Source: Tanypteryx hageni (Eukaryota; Arthropoda; Insecta; Odonata; Petaluridae). From it: DNA of 64,000 nucleotides. The position numbers were made by a program, and so were the translations under genes. The notes under the pieces were generated by a model that was not told the origin of the DNA, did no database searches, and worked only from the letters and a program-made list of their open reading frames with translations. Below, piece by piece: positions 51,547 through 64,000 of the stretch; the stretch's first letter is position 1, and every line of letters starts with the position of its first letter. The DNA lies in the NCBI GenBank assembly GCA_028673005.1, contig CM054114.1:13760516-13824515 (forward strand), written 5' to 3'.

Positions 51547-53015
51547 TCACGCATGTGTTCTGGTAAATCGACGATATCGTTATCATAGGAAATGAAACAT
51601 AGATGCTGCCATGTTTACCAATTGTATTTATATTTAATTAAACGTTATATTTGTCTTTTCAAAATTTTATAAACTTAATTTTCGAATTTTTACGAAGCGA
51701 CATTATTCAAATAGAGCGATTGAGAAATAATTACATATTCATCAATTACATTTATCAGCAGTATTTTTTATATTTTCTGCATTAACACCCGCCGTTTTGA
51801 CTAATGTAAATGGCGTCCCTATCTTCATTGAAATCTTAGATACGGTTTGTTGGCTTGCATAGTGCCTTTAAATTGCTGGACGGAATAAATGACTCTTTCT
51901 AGTCATTCTCCACTAAAACATGTTTAGAAATCTCCTTACAAAATTATAGACAGATGACATTACTCCACATTTCGCAATCATATTTCAAAAGATGGTCGAT
52001 TGTACGGGACGCAGTGACTGTGTCATCAATTTTTCGTTCAACAATATCCCAACGAAATATTTTTAAATTTCTCAAGTATCGGAACTCTAAAAATAAAAAT
52101 TATTATTCCAGGATACATGAATATCATAGCGGCATATATAGAGACCTCGAACTCCAATACACTAACTGGTCATTTACAAGTCATTGTTTTAAACTAGGGT
52201 TCATTCCTTTGAAATCCAAGAGTTGACAAAAATTTTGCAATTGAAAAGTGCAATCATAACGCTAATCATATTATTTCGTTGGTTTCAATTCATTTATCAA
52301 ATTATTTACAATGAATCTAACACACAGTTTCGTAAAATCGAATGCAGCTGAACTACTTGAAAAATATGCAAAGTAGAATATTAGTTTGTTCATTAAGGAT
52401 AATTTAAAACTATTTTGATATCTTAACTTCGCTTAATACATTCGCAATTATTTAATGTGCGATACCATTTACAACATTCAGTTTATATTGCAGAAATAAG
52501 AAAAGGGGTACCTGATTTATGTTAAAAAGGGAAACGAGTGGAGGATGTCTTGATCATTAAAATATATTGCAAAAACCTTATTATTGAGGAATGCTAAATG
52601 GCGCTTTTTTTCTACATAATCGTTGTCATTCGAAGCCATATGTGACGCTTCCGCAGCCATGTTTGTTACATTTGTTCAAGCATTTATCGAATGATTGATT
52701 GCATTTGATAGGTAGACTTAAAACACGGGGTTTTAAGCGGCCACCTTATGAAGATAGACCGTTCCGCATTTCTACGAAGCATAACTTCGCAACGGATCAG
52801 CTTCTGATTTATTCCTATCCCGATGTCAGACTCTCCGTTGACGAAAATTAGGAAAAATAAATCTGTACAATTTGTGCCTCTAAGGAAGATTTTATTATTT
52901 GATAACTAAATCAATGCTACAGTTATTCATGCAACATAAAAAACAATGGGATTCATGAATAATTATTGTAAATAAATGGTTTTTATCATTCTAACTCGTA
53001 TCGAATGAGGAGTTA

Positions 53016-54089
53016 TTAGTTTTTAGGTATTGATGGAATCAGTCCAGGCTTCTCCTCCTGGTCATCTGAATTGCCAGAAGTCAAATCGAGTTCTCCAACC
53101 GATGGAGTACTTAGAGATTCGGATGTACTTCCGATAAATTTCCAAATGTCAGGAAATTTATCTCCAATAAGTTCAAAGTTATTAGGTGCATTCTTGTTGG
53201 AGTTGGGTAAATATATTGTGATGGCGTCTGCGCTACTCCCGCTGAAACCTCCGGGCCCGGCAGATACGGCTTTGGAATCAGCTTTAGATCCGGATAGCCC
53301 TCCTGGGCCAGCGGATAACGATTTTGCTTCCGAGGTTGAGCCTGAGATACCTCCTGGAACGGAAGAAAAGGAATTGGCGCCCGCGTTAGCCCCGGTGATG
53401 GTATCTGGACCGGCATTCGTAGTAGGGGCGCCCGTATTAGAGCCGGAAATGCCTAATGGTGCAGTTGTCAGTGGGTTTGCTCCGGAGATTGAGGCGGAAA
53501 TTCCTTTCGACTCCTCGGTGTCATTCGCTACGGAAATATCTGAAGGCACATCGTATTTCCCGTCGGATCCAACGCTTGAAGGGCTTATTCCTGCATTCAT
53601 GTTGTTAGAGCCAGCATTTCCTGGCAATGCTGCAAGTTATTAGAAAATTAGAGAAATCTTTATTTTCTGAATAAAAAAATCATGAATTTCTTGATTCACC
53701 TAGTGACCGCAGATTACACTCGATGCCTTAAGTAGGAATGTAAAAAGAACATGTGCGTTAAACATTTATCGTGATCTCAAATACGATTCCACCCTAAGGG
53801 AAGATATATGTTATGATTATCATGAGCAAAACGATCTATGCATATATACAAAATTTTAGTTTTCTTAAAGAATCCTTTCCATTTCAATGACGAAAATTAA
53901 TCACTGGTGACGATTCCGTAAAAACTCAAAAACTTCCATTTCGATAAATTGCCATTATATTTATTATTGATAGTATCATTCAATTGCAGCTGAGTTAAAT
54001 TAGATGTGCCCGGAAAACTAACCTTTTGATTCAATCTGGGCCAAAATGGCACACAATGCCACCAATAACCAAGTTGCCACCCGGATCAT
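53016..54089 (-). CDS. Secreted Gly/Ser-rich repeat protein, copy 14 (two exons)
   Basis: Coding exons are 54023..54089 and 53016..53629. There is one residue change, M168K (NSNKNAP), which is the only replacement among copies 8-16. A second private change lies in the intron just before the acceptor (TTTTCTAATAACTTGCAG instead of TTTTCTTATAACTTGCAG), which slightly shortens the pyrimidine run. AATAAA is at 52891..52896, TGACGTCA at 55176..55183. Confidence 0.89.
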
Positions 54090-55258
54090 CCTTCAAAATC
54101 GAGGAATACTAAAAGAAGCTCACTGTCTTCCACACAAGGTCCAAAGGTTTAGGAGACACGAAGCGTCAGCACACCTCGGCGACGACCATACGAATGGTTG
54201 AAGAAAAAATCAAGGGCTGGCGAGCAATAACTGCATTGTGAAATGTTTTACGTCAGCTGGGTACTTGCTCGTAGAAATGTAATAAAACAGCGATTCACGG
54301 TATCCATAATCCGTTTATGCGGTTTCATAGAATCTTCTTAATGTGGCATTTTTGCTAATGACGCGTTTTCTGAGTGATTCTCTGAGAATTTCGACTTGGA
54401 TTTCGGAATCCGCTTAAATTATTGTTTCTAAATGGAATTGCAGGTAAAATTGATGCTAGAACGTACATTTACTTTGGAGTCTTTGAAATTCTCTATTTTA
54501 AAACATCCGACACAATTGAAAAATTTGATATTGCGTATTTTTATTTCATCTATAACGCATTGAAAACATGGAGTTTTCTTCCATTATGCCAGTCCGCAAT
54601 CATAACGTATGCCGTTTGTTTAAAAAGTTTATACCATCCTAAGTTACGAAACCAATTGAAATAACGATAAATTTTTTAAGGCAGTGGTAGAGTGTGAAAA
54701 ATGCCACTCGATTGAGATTGAGTCCCGTCGTTATTTTCCGTTTGGCTTTAAACGGATATTAAAATTTCATCATGACCAGCCTCTTTGTAAACGTTATCAG
54801 AGTTAGATTATGTATGTTCACAATGACTGTATTAACTAAAGCGAAATTTCATTTATTTCCATGTATTGGCAAGATGGATTACTATCTATTAAATATTAAT
54901 CCACTGTGGGTTATTGTTTTATAAATGATCCTTTTAATTTTTAATACGATTTCAAAGACTTACTAGAAAAGTATATAGTACCATTTTCTTGAATCAACAT
55001 TTGCCGCTATTATTAAATCGTTGTTTACAAATATTTGCAAACTTCATTATATCTGCTAAATCAATTCCTGCTTTCAGACATGCAATATATACGTATTTCG
55101 TAGTAGCTTTTTATATGTACAAAATATTAACTTGTGCACTTATACACTAAAGCTTACTTAGTGCTATATTTATACTGACGTCATTTCAGGGGGGTTTTTT
55201 ATTAGACTCAATATGGCAATAATTCAGGAAAGGCACATGCGATATTTCGTTATCAAAT

Positions 55259-55603
55259 TTAAAAGACTTGCTTATTTTTCATATGCATGCTCTTATAGAA
55301 AGCTATGGCGGTATTGTTGTTAATTGGAGTGATTATATGAGACGTACCGTTCGTATGATGACATTCCTTTTTCAGTGACAGTAATATTGTTCTTCTAAAC
55401 AGACCAGTTATAGAAATATTTTGGGCACGTGGATGATCGCGGATATTTTCCGACCAGAATATATATTTTATAGTGCCTTTCTCAAAACCAGACAACAACA
55501 TTTTCATAGCGTTTGCACACTCATTATTTTCCTCATTATTGTACTTCAAATCAACCCGGTAGCTTAGGTAAACTAATGGAATGTTTGCAATTGCAAGGTA
55601 CAT
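55259..55603 (-). pseudogene. Acetyltransferase-like open frame, unit 14
   Basis: Class-A 114-aa form, same as unit 10. Confidence 0.32.
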
Positions 55604-57102
55604 ATTCTTTCAAATCAGAATATGAAAGAGCATTCACGCAAGTGTTCTGGTAAATCGACGATATCGTTATCATAGGAAATGAAACATAAATGCTGCCATG
55701 TTTACCAATTGTATTTATATTTATTTATACGTTATATTTGTCTTTTCAAAATTTTATAAACTTAATTTTCGAATTTTTACGAAGCGACATTATTCAAATA
55801 GAGCGATTGAGATATAATTACATATTCATCAATTACATTTAACAGCAGTATTTTTTATATTTTCTGCATTAACACCCGCCGTTTTGACTAATGTAAATGG
55901 CGTCCCTATCTTCATTGAAATCTTAGATACGGTTTGTTGGCTTGCATAGTGCCTTTAAATTGCTGGACGGAATAAATGACTCTTTCTAGTCATTCTCCAC
56001 TAAAACATGTTTATAAATCTCCTTACAAAATTATATACAGATGACATTACTCCACATTTCGCAATCGTATTTCAAAAGATGGTCGATTGTACGGGACGCA
56101 GTGACTGTGTCATCAATTTTTCGTTCAACAATATCCCAACGAAATATTTATAAATTTCTCAAGTATCGGAACTCTAAAAATAAAAATTATTATTCCAGGA
56201 TACATGAATATCATAGCGGCATATATAGAGACCTCGAACTCCAATACACTAACTGGTCATTTACAAGTCATTGTTTTAAACTAGGGTTCATTCCTTTGAA
56301 ATCCAAGAGTTGACAAAAATTTTGCAATTGAAAAGTGCAATCATAACGCTAATCATATTATTTCGTTGGTTTCAATTCATTTATCAAATTATTTACAATG
56401 AATCTAACACACAGTTTCGTAAAATCGAATGCAGCTGAACTACTTGAAAAATATGCAAAGTAGAATATTAGTTTGTTCATTAAGGATAATTTAAAACTAT
56501 TTTGATATCTTAACTTCGCTTAATACATTCGCAATTATTTGATGTGCGATACCATTTACAACATTCAGTTTATATTGCAGAAATAAGAAAAGGGGTACCT
56601 GATTTATGTTAAAATGGGAAACGAGTGGAGGATGTCTTGATCATTAAAATATATTGCAAAAACCTTATTATTGAGGAATGCTAAATGGCGCTTTTTTTCT
56701 ACATAATCCTTGTCATTCGAAGCCATATGTGACGCTTCCGCAGCCATGTTTGTTACATTTGTTCAAGCATTTATCGAATGATTGATTGCATTTGATAGGT
56801 AGACTTAAAACACGGGGTTTTTAAGCGGCCACCTTATGAAGATAGACCGTTCCGCATTTCTACGAAGCATAACTTCGCAACGGATCAGCTTCTGATTTAT
56901 TCCTATCCCGATGTCAGACTCTCCGTTGACGAAAATTAGGAAAAATGAATCTGTACAATTTGTGCCTCTAAGGAAGATTTTATTATTTGATAACTAAATC
57001 AATGCTACAGTTATTCATGCAACATAAAAACAATCGGATTCATGAATATTTATTGTAAATAAATGGTTTTTATCATTCTAACTCGTATCGAATGAGGAGT
57101 TA

Positions 57103-58176
57103 TTAGTTTTTAGGTATTGATGGAATCAGTCCAGGCTTCTCCTCCTGGTCATCTGAATTGCCAGAAGTCAAATCGAGTTCTCCAACCGATGGAGTACTTA
57201 GAGATTCGGATGTACTTCCGATAAATTTCCAAATGTCAGGAAATTTATCTCCAATAAGTTCAAAGTTATTAGGTGCATTCATGTTGGAGTTGGGTAAATA
57301 TATTGTGATGGCGTCTGCGCTACTCCCGCTGAAACCTCCGGGCCCGGCAGATACGGCTTTGGAATCAGCTTTAGATCCGGATAGCCCTCCTGGGCCAGCG
57401 GATAACGATTTTGCTTCCGAGGTTGAGCCTGAGATACCTCCTGGAACGGAAGAAAAGGAATTGGCGCCCGCGTTAGCCCCGGTGATGGTATCTGGACCGG
57501 CATTCGTAGTAGGGGCGCCCGTATTAGAGCCGGAAATGCCTAATGGTGCAGTTGTCAGTGGGTTTGCTCCGGAGATTGAGGCGGAAATTCCTTTCGACTC
57601 CTCGGTGTCATTCGCTACGGAAATATCTGAAGGCACATCGTATTTCCCGTCGGATCCAACGCTTGAAGGGCTTATTCCTGCATTCATGTTGTTAGAGCCA
57701 GCATTTCCTGGCAATGCTGCAAGTTATAAGAAAATTAGAGAAATCTTTATTTTCTGAATAAAAAAATCATGAATTTCTTGATTCACCTAGTGACCGCAGA
57801 TTACACTCGATGCCTTAAGTAGGAATGTAAACAGAACATGTGCGTTAAACATTTATCGTGATCTCAAATACGATTCCACCCTAAGGGAAGATATATGTTA
57901 TGATTATCATGAGCAAAACGATCTATGCATATATACAAAATTTTAGTTTTCTTAAAGAATCCTTTCCATTTCAATGACGAAAATTAATCACTGGTGACGA
58001 TTCCGTAAAAACTCAAAAACTTCCATTTCGATAAATTGCCCTTATATTTATTATTGATAGTATCATTCAATTGCAGCTGAGTTAAATTAGATGTGCCCGG
58101 AAAACTAACCTTTTGATTCAATCTGGGCCAAAATGGCACACAATGCCACCAATAACCAAGTTGCCACCCGGATCAT
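57103..58176 (-). CDS. Secreted Gly/Ser-rich repeat protein, copy 15 (two exons)
   Basis: Coding exons are 58110..58176 and 57103..57716. The protein is identical to copy 8. AATAAA is at 56979..56984, TGACGTCA at 59254..59261. Intron and upstream sequence are class B as in copies 8 and 12. The 3' flank has private changes (CAATCGGATTCATGAATATTTATTG). Confidence 0.9.
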
Positions 58177-59336
58177 CCTTCAAAATCGAGGAATACTAAA
58201 AGAAGCTCACTGTCTTCCACACAAGGTCCAAAGGTTTAGGAGACACGAAGCGTCAGCACACCTCGGCGACGACCATACGAATGGTTGAAGAAAAAATCAA
58301 GGGCTGGCGAGCAATAACTGCATTGTGAAATGTTTTACGTCAGCTGGGTACTTGCTCGTAGAAATGTAATAAAACAGCGATTCACGGTATCCATAATCCG
58401 TTTATGCGGTTTCATAGAATCTTCTTAATGTGGCATTTTTACTAATGACGCGTTTTCTGAGTGATTCTCTGAGAATTTCGACTTGGATTTTGGAATCCGC
58501 TTAAATTATTATTTCTAAATGGAATTGCAGGTAAAATTGATACTAGAACGTACATTTACTTTGGAGTCTTTGAAATTCTCTATTTTAAAACATCCGACAC
58601 AATTGAAAAATTTGATATTGCGTATTTTTATTTCATCTATAACGCATTGAAAACATGGAGTTTTCTTCCATTATGCCAGTCCGCAATCATAACGTATGCC
58701 GTTTGTTTAAAAAGTTTATACCATCATAAGTTACGAAACCAATTGAAATAACGATAAATTTTTTAAGGCAGTGGTAGAGTGTGAAAAATGCCACTCGATT
58801 GAGATTGAGTCCCGTCGTTATTTTCCGTTTGGCTTTAAACGGATATTAAAATTTCATCATGACCAGCCTCTTTGTAAACGTTATCAGAGTTAGATTATGT
58901 TTGTTCACAATGACTGTATTAACGAAAGCGAAATTTCATTTATTTCCATGTATTGGCAAGATGGATTACTATCTATTAAATAATAATCCACTGTGGGTTA
59001 TTGTTTTATAAATGATCCTTTTAATTTTTAATACGATTTCAAAGACTTACTAGAAAAGTATATAGTACCATTTTCTTGAATCAACATTTGCCGCTATTTA
59101 TTAAATCGTTGTTTACAAATATTTGCAAAATTCATGAATCAATTCCAGCTTTCAGACATGCAATATATACGTATTTCGTAGTAGCTTTTTATATGAACAA
59201 AATATTAACCCGTGCACTTATACACTAAAGCTTACTTAGTGCTTTATTTATACTGACGTCATTTCAGGGTGGTTTTTTATTAGACTCAATATGGCAATAA
59301 TTCAGGAAAGGCACATGCGATATTTCGTTATCAAAT

Positions 59337-59711
59337 TTAAAAGACTTGCTTATTTTTCATATGCATGCTCTTATAGAAAGCTATGGCGGTATTGTTGTTA
59401 ATTGGAGTGATTATATGAGACGTACCGTTCGTATGATGACATTCCTTTTTCAGTGACAGTAATATTGTTCTTCTAAACAGACCAGTTATAGAAATATTTT
59501 GGGCACGTGGATGATCGCGGATATTTTCCGACCAGAATATATATTTTATAGTGCCTTTCTCAAAACCAGACAACAACATTTTCATAGCGTTTGCACACTC
59601 ATTATTTTCCTCATTATTGTACTTCAGATCAACCCGGTAGCTTAGGTAAACTAATGGAATGTTTGCAATTGCAAGGTAAATATTCTTACAAATCAGAATA
59701 TGAAAGAGCAT
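59337..59711 (-). pseudogene. Acetyltransferase-like open frame, unit 15 (class B)
   Basis: Same 124-aa frame as units 8 and 12. Confidence 0.32.
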
Positions 59712-61180
59712 TCACGCCAGTGTTCTGGTAAATCGACGATATCGTTATCATAGGAAATGAAACATAGATGCTGCCATGTTTACCAATTGTATTTATATTT
59801 AATTAAACGTTATATTTGTCTTTTCAAAATTTTATAAACTTAATTTTCGAATTTTTACGAAGCGACATTATTCAAATAGAGCGATTGAGAAATAATTACA
59901 TATTCATCAATTACATTTATCAGCAGTATTTTTTATATTTTCTGCATTAACACCCGCCGTTTTGACTAATGTAAATGGCGTCCCTATCTTCATTGAAATC
60001 TTAGATACGGTTTGTTGGCTTGCATAGTGCCTTTAAATTGCTGGACGGAATAAATGACTCTTTCTAGTCATTCTCCACTAAAACATGTTTAGAAATCTCC
60101 TTACAAAATTATAGACAGATGACATTACTCCACATTTCGCAATCATATTTCAAAAGATGGTCGATTGTACGGGACGCAGTGACTGTGTCATCAATTTTTC
60201 GTTCAACAATATCCCAACGAAATATTTTTAAATTTCTCAAGTATCGGAACTCTAAAAATAAAAATTATTATTCCAGGATACATGAATATCATAGCGGCAT
60301 ATATAGAGACCTCGAACTCCAATACACTAACTGGTCATTTACAAGTCATTGTTTTAAACTAGGGTTCATTCCTTTGAAATCCAAGAGTTGACAAAAATTT
60401 TGCAATTGAAAAGTGCAATCATAACGCTAATCATATTATTTCGTTGGTTTCAATTCATTTATCAAATTATTTACAATGAATCTAACACACAGTTTCGTAA
60501 AATCGAATGCAGCTGAACTACTTGAAAAATATGCAAAGTAGAATATTAGTTTGTTCATTAAGGATAATTTAAAACTATTTTGATATCTTAACTTCGCTTA
60601 ATACATTCGCAATTATTTAATGTGCGATACCATTTACAACATTCAGTTTATATTGCAGAAATAAGAAAAGGGGTACCTGATTTATGTTAAAAAGGGAAAC
60701 GAGTGGAGGATGTCTTGATCATTAAAATATATTGCAAAAACCTTATTATTGAGGAATGCTAAATGGCGCTTTTTTTCTACATAATCGTTGTCATTCGAAG
60801 CCATATGTGACGCTTCCGCAGCCATGTTTGTTACATTTGTTCAAGCATTTATCGAATGATTGATATAATTTGATAGGTAGACTTAAAACACGGGGTTTTA
60901 AGCGGCCACCTTATGAAGATAGACCGTTCCGCATTTCTACGAAGCATAACTTCGCAACGGATCAGCTTCTGATTTATTCCTATCCCGATGTCAGACTCTC
61001 CGTTGACGAAAATTAGGAAAAATAAATCTGTACAATTTGTGCCTCTAAGGAAGATTTTATTATTTGATAACTAAATCAATGCTACAGTTATTCATGCAAC
61101 ATAAAAAACAATGGGATTCATGAATAATTATTGTAAATAAATGGTTTTTATCATTCTAACTCGTATCGAATGAGGAGTTA

Positions 61181-62254
61181 TTAGTTTTTAGGTATTGATG
61201 GAATCAGTCCAGGCTTCTCCTCCTGGTCATCTGAATTGCCAGAAGTCAAATCGAGTTCTCCAACCGATGGAGTACTTAGAGATTCGGATGTACTTCCGAT
61301 AAATTTCCAAATGTCAGGAAATTTATCTCCAATAAGTTCAAAGTTATTAGGTGCATTCATGTTGGAGTTGGGTAAATATATTGTGATGGCGTCTGCGCTA
61401 CTCCCGCTGAAACCTCCGGGCCCGGCAGATACGGCTTTGGAATCAGCTTTAGATCCGGATAGCCCTCCTGGGCCAGCGGATAACGATTTTGCTTCCGAGG
61501 TTGAGCCTGAGATACCTCCTGGAACGGAAGAAAAGGAATTGGCGCCCGCGTTAGCCCCGGTGATGGTATCTGGACCGGCATTCGTAGTAGGGGCGCCCGT
61601 ATTAGAGCCGGAAATGCCTAATGGTGCAGTTGTCAGTGGGTTTGCTCCGGAGATTGAGGCGGAAATTCCTTTCGACTCCTCGGTGTCATTCGCTACGGAA
61701 ATATCTGAAGGCACATCGTATTTCCCGTCGGATCCAACGCTTGAAGGGCTTATTCCTGCATTCATGTTGTTAGAGCCAGCATTTCCTGGCAATGCTGCAA
61801 GTTATAAGAAAATTAGAGAAATCTTTATTTTCTGAATAAAAAAATCATGAATTTCTTGATTCACCTAGTGACCGCAGATTACACTCGATGCCTTAAGTAG
61901 GAATGTAAAAAGAACATGTGCGTTAAACATTTATCGTGATCTCAAATACGATTCCACCCTAAGGGAAGATATATGTTATGATTATCATGAGCAAAACGAT
62001 CTATGCATATATACAAAATTTTAGTTTTCTTAAAGAATCCTTTCCATTTCAATGACGAAAATTAATCACTGGTGACGATTCCGTAAAAACTCAAAAACTT
62101 CCATTTCGATAAATTGCCATTATATTTATTATTGATAGTATCATTCAATTGCAGCTGAGTTAAATTAGATGTGCCCGGAAAACTAACCTTTTGATTCAAT
62201 CTGGGCCAAAATGGCACACAATGCCACCAATAACCAAGTTGCCACCCGGATCAT
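61181..62254 (-). CDS. Secreted Gly/Ser-rich repeat protein, copy 16 (two exons)
   Basis: Coding exons are 62188..62254 and 61181..61794. The protein is identical to copy 8. AATAAA is at 61056..61061, TGACGTCA at 63351..63358. The last complete gene in the window; its upstream spacer continues to 64000 without reaching another exon. Confidence 0.9.
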
Positions 62255-63423
62255 CCTTCAAAATCGAGGAATACTAAAAGAAGCTCACTGTCTTCCACAC
62301 AAGGTCCAAAGGTTTAGGAGACACGAAGCGTCAGCACACCTCGGCGACGACCATACGAATGGTTGAAGAAAAAATCAAGGGCTGGCGAGCAATAACTGCA
62401 TTGTGAAATGTTTTACGTCAGCTGGGTACTTGCTCGTAGAAATGTAATAAAACAGCGATTCACGGTATCCATAATCCGTTTATGCGGTTTCATAGAATCT
62501 TCTTAATGTGGCATTTTTGCTAATGACGCGTTTTCTGAGTGATTCTCTGAGAATTTCGACTTGGATTTCGGAATCCGCTTAAATTATTGTTTCTAAATGG
62601 AATTGCAGGTAAAATTGATGCTAGAACGTACATTTACTTTGGAGTCTTTGAAATTCTCTATTTTAAAACATCCGACACAATTGAAAAATTTGATATTGCG
62701 TATTTTTATTTCATCTATAACGCATTGAAAACATGGAGTTTTCTTCCATTATGCCAGTCCGCAATCATAACGTATGCCGTTTGTTTAAAAAGTTTATACC
62801 ATCATAAGTTACGAAACCAATTGAAATAACGATAAATTTTTTAAGGCAGTGGTAGAGTGTGAAAAATGCCACTCGATTGAGATTGAGTCCCGTCGTTATT
62901 TTCCGTTTGGCTTTAAACGGATATTAAAATTTCATCATGACCAGCCTCTTTGTAAACGTTATCAGAGTTAGATTATGTATGTTCACAATGACTGTATTAA
63001 CTAAAGCGAAATTTCATTTATTTCCATGTATTGGCAAGATGGATTACTATCTATTAAATATTAATCCACTGTGGGTTATTGTTTTATAAATGATCCTTTT
63101 AATTTTTAATACGATTTCAAAGACTTACTAGAAAAGTATATAGTACCATTTTCTTGAATCAACATTTGCCGCTATTATTAAATCGTTGTTTACAAATATT
63201 TGCAAACTTCATTATATCTGCTGAATCAATTCAAGCTTTCAGACATGCAATATATACGTATTTCGTAGTAGCTTTTTATATGTACAAAATATTAACCCGT
63301 GCACTTATACACTAAAGCTTACTTAGTGCTATATTTATACTGACGTCATTTCAGGGGGGTTTTTTATTAGACTCAATATGGCAATAATTCAGGAAAGGCA
63401 CATGCGATATTTCGTTATCAAAT

Positions 63424-63798
63424 TTAAAAGACTTGCTTATTTTTCATATGCATGCTCTTATAGAAAGCTATGGCGGTATTGTTGTTAATTGGAGTGATTA
63501 TATGAGACGTACCGTTCGTATGATGACATTCCTTTTTCAGTGACAGTAATATTGTTCTTCTAAACAGACCAGTTATAGAAATATTTTGGGCACGTGGATG
63601 ATCGCGGATATTTTCCGACAAGAATATATATTTTATAGTGCCTTTCTCAAAACCAGACAACAACATTTTCATAGCGTTTGCACACTCATTATTTTCCTCA
63701 TTATTGCACTTCAGATCAACCCGGTAGCTTAGGTAAACTAATGGAATGTTTGCAATTGCAAGGTATATATTCTTACAAATCAGAATATGAAAGAGCAT
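63424..63798 (-). pseudogene. Acetyltransferase-like open frame, unit 16
   Basis: 124-aa form with private changes (LKCNNEE and YIFLSEN). The loss of the conserved-looking Trp again suggests no constraint. Confidence 0.3.
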
Positions 63799-64000
63799 TC
63801 ACGCCAGTGTTCTGGTAAATCGACGATATCGTTATCATAGGAAATGAAACATAAATGCTGCCATGTTTACCAATTGTATTTATATTTATTTATACGTTAT
63901 ATTTGTCTTTTCAAAATTTTATAAACTTAATTTTCGAATTTTTACGAAGCGACATTATTCAAATAGAGCGATTGAGAAATAATTACATATTCATCAATTA

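Larger units (their letters stand above)
44851..57102. repeat. Higher-order repeat B (three units, 12,252 bp), repeated from 57103
   Basis: Unit lengths 4078, 4087, 4087 are followed by 4078 again. Units 12 and 15 share a private replacement (GATATAATTTG instead of GATTGCATTTG, near 48610 and 60862) absent from units 13 and 14. They also share the class-B spacer markers described in the findings. The repeat of this block is cut by the window end, so only about 6.9 kb of it is visible. Unit 8 belongs to the same class as 12 and 15, so an older version of this order may lie at 28511-44850. Confidence 0.7.
1..64000. repeat. Head-to-tail tandem array of ~4.08-kb gene-bearing units
   Basis: The left end of the second coding exon recurs at 964, 4965, 10124, 12695, 16696, 21853, 24424, 28511, 32589, 36676, 40764, 44851, 48929, 53016, 57103 and 61181. 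Spacings are 4001, 5159, 2571, 4001, 5157, 2571, 4087, 4078, 4087, 4088, 4087, 4078, 4087, 4087 and 4078 bp. All units are in the same orientation, and the spacers align as well as the exons, with scattered substitutions and small indels. The array runs past both window ends, so the true copy number is not visible. Nearly equal spacing from 24424 on points to recent homogenisation by unequal crossing-over or conversion. The alternative of an assembly artefact cannot be excluded for the near-identical blocks. Confidence 0.97.

Noticed and set aside
1..64000. CRISPR array, ribosomal DNA, or transposon array
   Set aside because: The period is about 4 kb with coding exons; no short spacered repeats, rRNA sequence, terminal inverted repeats, target-site duplications or transposase/reverse-transcriptase motifs were found.

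Overview
The whole window is one tandem array. About sixteen copies of a 4.0-4.1 kb unit follow each other head to tail, and no single-copy flanking DNA is visible at either end. The DNA is AT-rich, its genes contain an intron with ordinary GT-AG sites and end in AATAAA signals, so it is eukaryotic. An arthropod, probably an insect, is my best guess, but nothing in the sequence names the species.

Each complete unit carries one recognisable gene on the minus strand. It has two coding exons. A 67-bp first exon encodes a start codon and a signal peptide (MIRVATWLLVALCAILAQ, then IESK). It is followed by a 392-393 bp phase-1 intron and a 614-bp second exon that encodes a Gly/Ser/Ala-rich mature protein containing six 17-residue repeats. 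The predicted precursor is 226 aa. A polyadenylation signal lies about 120 bp after the stop. Fourteen copies are intact (copies 1, 2, 4, 5 and 7-16). Copies 3 and 6 have lost exon 1 and the intron through one shared deletion of about 1.5 kb, and copy 3 also has a nonsense codon. The protein family is not recognised; abundant secreted products such as silk, glue, saliva or venom fit the composition and amplification, but that is inference.

Layout. Positions 1-963 are the tail of an earlier unit. Positions 964-24423 hold two near-identical copies of an 11.73-kb higher-order repeat. Each has three units: a 4001-bp unit, a 5.16-kb unit with an internal 1.07-kb duplication, and a 2571-bp deleted unit. 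From 24424 onwards units are 4078-4088 bp and very similar. Two sequence classes alternate there, and from 44851 a three-unit period of 12,252 bp repeats. Copy 16 runs off the right end.

Between genes, each unit has about 2.9 kb of AT-rich spacer. It contains an invariant TGACGTCA next to a TATA-like box (a candidate promoter about 1 kb upstream of the start codon), a likely 3' splice site 19 nt before the start codon (suggesting a noncoding first exon), a perfect 7-bp inverted repeat, and a decayed minus-strand coding-like region whose last part resembles the acetyl-CoA-binding end of GNAT acetyltransferases. The repeated copies are evidently kept alike by unequal exchange or gene conversion.
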